In this document: in pieces, positions 4,394 to 6,166 of the stretch
How positions within the stretch are numbered: the stretch's first letter is position 1
Layout: the number at the start of each line of letters is the position of its first letter
Assembly (NCBI GenBank): GCA_005885565.1
Contig: VAXK01000279.1
Coordinates: 1-6,166 of the forward strand
DNA length: 6,166 nt
Direction: 5' to 3'
Origin: Actinomycetota bacterium
GTDB taxonomy: Bacteria > Actinomycetota > Thermoleophilia > Gaiellales > Gaiellaceae
The notes under the pieces: model-generated
Database searches by the model: none
What the model was told of the DNA's origin: nothing
What the model saw: only the letters and a program-made list of their open reading frames with translations
Program-made: the position numbers and the translations under genes

Positions 4394-6109
4394 ATGGCCA
4401 CCCTCGTCCGCGCGACCTCGCTCGACGAGCTCCGCGCCGCGGGCCGGCTCGTCGTCCACCTCGACGGCCACACGCTCGCGCTCTTCCTCGACGGCGACGA
4501 CATCCACGCCTGCGACAACCGCTGCCCGCACATGGGCTTCCCGCTCCACCGCGGGACGATCAAGGACGGGATCCTCACCTGCCACTGGCACCACGCGCGC
4601 TTCGACCTCGGAAGCGGCGGCACCTTCGACCAGTGGGCCGACGACCTGCGGAGCTACGCGGTCGAGATCCGGGACGGCGACGTGCTGGTCGACCTCGCTC
4701 CCCGCCGCGACCCGGTCGCGCACCAGCGCAAGCGGCTCCGCGACGGCCTCGAGCGAAACATCTCCCTCGTCGTCGCGAAGGCGGTCGTGACGCTCGCCGA
4801 CGCGGAGATCGACCCGGCGGAGTCGTACGCAATCGGCCTCGACTTCGGCGTCCGCAACCGGCGTGGCGGCTGGGGACAGGGCCTGACGATGCTCACCTGC
4901 TTCCAGAACATGCTGCCCGCGCTCGAGCCCGAGGACCGGAAGGCGGCGCTCTACCACGGCCTCGCCGCCGTTGCCGTCGACTCGGACGGCGAGCCGCCGC
5001 GCTTCCAGATCGAGCCGCTGCCCGGCGACGCGTCGCTCGCCTCGCTGAAGGCGTGGTTTCGCCAGTTCGTCGAGGTGCGCGACGCCGAGGGCGCCGAGCG
5101 CTGTCTCGTCTCGGCCGTGCGCGCTGGCGGCGGGACGGCGGAGGTCGCGGACATGCTCTTCGCGGCCGCGACCGACCATCGCTACATCCGGATCGGACAC
5201 GTCCTCGACTTCACGAACAAGGCGCTCGAAGGGCTCGACGTCGCCGGGTGGGACCGGGCCGAGCCCGTGCTCGCGAGCCTCGCGGCGGAGTACGCGGGAG
5301 CGGAGCGGATGGAGGAGGCGAACGAGTGGCGGCACCCGATCGACCTCGTCGCGATTCTGGAGAGCGCGTTCGACGAGTTGCCGGACGCGACGCGCTCCGG
5401 CTCGTGGAACGGCCGGGACGAGCTCGTGCAGGTCGTGCTCGGCGAGGACCCCCAGGCGATCGCGGACGCTTTGTCGGCGGCGCTTCGCGAGGGCGCCACC
5501 GCGGAGCAGCTCGCCGGCGCCGTCGCCTACGCGGCCGCGCTTCGGATCGCGCGCTTTCCGACCTCGAACGAGTTCGGCGACTGGGACACGGCGCTCCACA
5601 CGTTCACGTTCGCGAACGCCGTCCAGCAGGGGCTGCGGCGCGCGCCGTCGGTCGAACTCCTGCGCGGCGTCTTCGATGCGGCGATGAGCGTCTACCTCGA
5701 CCGCTTCCTGAACGTGCCCGCCGTTCGGCTGCCGGAGCCCGACCCGGCCGCGCGACCCGAGGAGCTCCTCGAGGAGCTGCCGCTCCTCCTCGACCGGCAG
5801 CACCGGGTGAACGAGGCGGGCGCGCTGGTGGCGTCGTACCTGGCCGCGGGCGGCGACGACGGGCGACTCCTCGCCGCGCTCGGCGCCGGCCTCGTCCGCG
5901 AAGACCGGGACTTCCACACCATCCAGTGCGTCGAGGCGGCGTTCCGCCGGTACGCCGACCTCCGGGGCACAGAGGCGGGGACGCACGTGCTGGTCGCCGC
6001 GGCCCGCTACCTCGCCGCGCACGCGCCCACGATGCGCGCCGAGCGCCAGACGCTCGACATCGCGCGCCGCCTCCAACGCGGCGAGCGCCTCTACGAGGAC
6101 GTGGCGTAG
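4394..6109 (+). CDS. Rieske [2Fe-2S] protein with a long unassigned C-terminal region
   Basis: A complete 571-residue protein. Residues 1-103 are a Rieske domain of the ferredoxin or oxygenase type, with cluster ligands C44-x-H46 (NRCPHMG) and C63-x2-H66 (TCHWHHARFDL) at the expected 16-residue separation. Such domains carry electrons, usually to an oxygenase or oxidase centre, in the cytoplasm; no signal peptide is seen. The remaining ~465 residues are mostly helical and contain scattered His and acidic residues: H188, DHRYIRIGH (262 and 269), EWRHP (H314), H402 in LHTFTFANA, H470, H508, H531 and H543. I do not recognise a named family. A loose likeness to questin-oxidase-like proteins (HxxIxxGxxxxF pattern) is only a hint. 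A C-terminal domain receiving electrons from the Rieske cluster is a reasonable inference. This is not a standard ring-hydroxylating oxygenase alpha subunit: the familiar D/E-x-H-x4-H iron motif is not seen. The ATG at 4394 starts exactly at the domain edge. Codon bias matches the flanking chromosome. Confidence 0.92.
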   Translation: MATLVRATSLDELRAAGRLVVHLDGHTLALFLDGDDIHACDNRCPHMGFPLHRGTIKDGILTCHWHHARFDLGSGGTFDQWADDLRSYAVEIRDGDVLVDLAPRRDPVAHQRKRLRDGLERNISLVVAKAVVTLADAEIDPAESYAIGLDFGVRNRRGGWGQGLTMLTCFQNMLPALEPEDRKAALYHGLAAVAVDSDGEPPRFQIEPLPGDASLASLKAWFRQFVEVRDAEGAERCLVSAVRAGGGTAEVADMLFAAATDHRYIRIGHVLDFTNKALEGLDVAGWDRAEPVLASLAAEYAGAERMEEANEWRHPIDLVAILESAFDELPDATRSGSWNGRDELVQVVLGEDPQAIADALSAALREGATAEQLAGAVAYAAALRIARFPTSNEFGDWDTALHTFTFANAVQQGLRRAPSVELLRGVFDAAMSVYLDRFLNVPAVRLPEPDPAARPEELLEELPLLLDRQHRVNEAGALVASYLAAGGDDGRLLAALGAGLVREDRDFHTIQCVEAAFRRYADLRGTEAGTHVLVAAARYLAAHAPTMRAERQTLDIARRLQRGERLYEDVA

Positions 6110-6114
6110 CGCGG

Positions 6115-6166
6115 TTAGGCAGCCGGCAAAGCGGCTGCGACGCGCTTAGCGAGTGTCTGCACGTGC
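6115..6166 (-). CDS. Possible 3' end of a convergent gene
   Basis: On the minus strand the last 17 codons before TAA (6115-6117) read HVQTLAKRVAAALPAA, with the remaining base at the window edge. This has the look of a protein C terminus: an amphipathic helix and an Ala-rich tail. The tail is too short for any family call, its codon bias is mild, and the end of the neighbouring gene is only 5 bases away. It could be chance. Confidence 0.3.
   Translation of the reverse strand, partial: HVQTLAKRVAAALPAA
6119..6138 (+). terminator. Hairpin downstream of the Rieske gene
   Basis: A perfect 7-bp stem (GCAGCCG at 6119-6125 with CGGCTGC at 6132-6138) has a 6-base loop and lies 9 bases after the Rieske stop codon. 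No T run follows, as is common for actinobacterial hairpin terminators. It would overlap the coding end of the possible convergent gene. Confidence 0.45.

Noticed and set aside
4319..6076. Minus-strand 585-residue open frame opposite the Rieske gene
   Set aside because: Its length comes from GC bias. The composition is Arg/Val/Glu with no motif, while the plus strand has an intact Rieske motif over the same stretch.
6159..6166. Perfect 8-base palindrome GCACGTGC at the right edge
   Set aside because: It is too short and too near the edge, and probably lies within coding sequence of a neighbouring gene.

Overview
The window looks like chromosomal DNA from a high-GC actinobacterium. The evidence is strongly G/C-biased third codon positions, an actinobacterial-style NarL regulator and receiver-cyclase pair, a DivIVA-like coiled-coil protein, and at least two genes that look leaderless or nearly so. 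A deep-branching lineage such as Thermoleophilia would fit, but this is a guess from style and not a placement. No rRNA, tRNA, CRISPR array, transposase or integrase was seen.

Region 1 (1-1330, + strand) is a signalling operon. A 5'-truncated gene encodes the end of a response-regulator receiver domain joined to a class III nucleotide cyclase domain. It overlaps by 13 bases a complete NarL/FixJ response regulator. The two receivers look like paralogues, and in the first the usual DNA-binding domain is replaced by a cyclase. Several catalytic residues of that cyclase are non-canonical.

Region 2 (1311-2894, - strand) is a lower-GC island (about 58 % GC by hand count in one 60-base stretch, against 75 % in a stretch of the Rieske gene). 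It holds two probably coupled genes for exported proteins of unknown function. A good sigma-70-type promoter lies so close to the first start codon that the transcript must be nearly leaderless. Upstream of the -35 box are two perfect 12-base direct repeats, arranged like activator sites.

Region 3 (2947-4232, - strand) holds a DivIVA-like coiled-coil gene. It can be read from two in-frame starts, as a membrane-anchored form or a soluble form, each with its own ribosome binding site. Right behind it is a small membrane-protein gene that has no ATG, GTG or TTG start and seems to begin at a CTG overlapping the previous stop codon. A 7-bp hairpin follows.

Region 4 (4219-6166) begins with a divergent intergenic region carrying inverted repeats. 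It continues with a 571-residue + strand protein that joins an N-terminal Rieske [2Fe-2S] domain to a long, mostly helical, histidine-containing region I could not assign. A hairpin follows, overlapping what may be the 3' end of a convergent gene that runs off the window.

The most interesting items are the unusual receiver-cyclase, the CTG-start membrane protein, the two-form DivIVA-like gene, the Rieske fusion, and the secreted pair with its repeat-bearing promoter.
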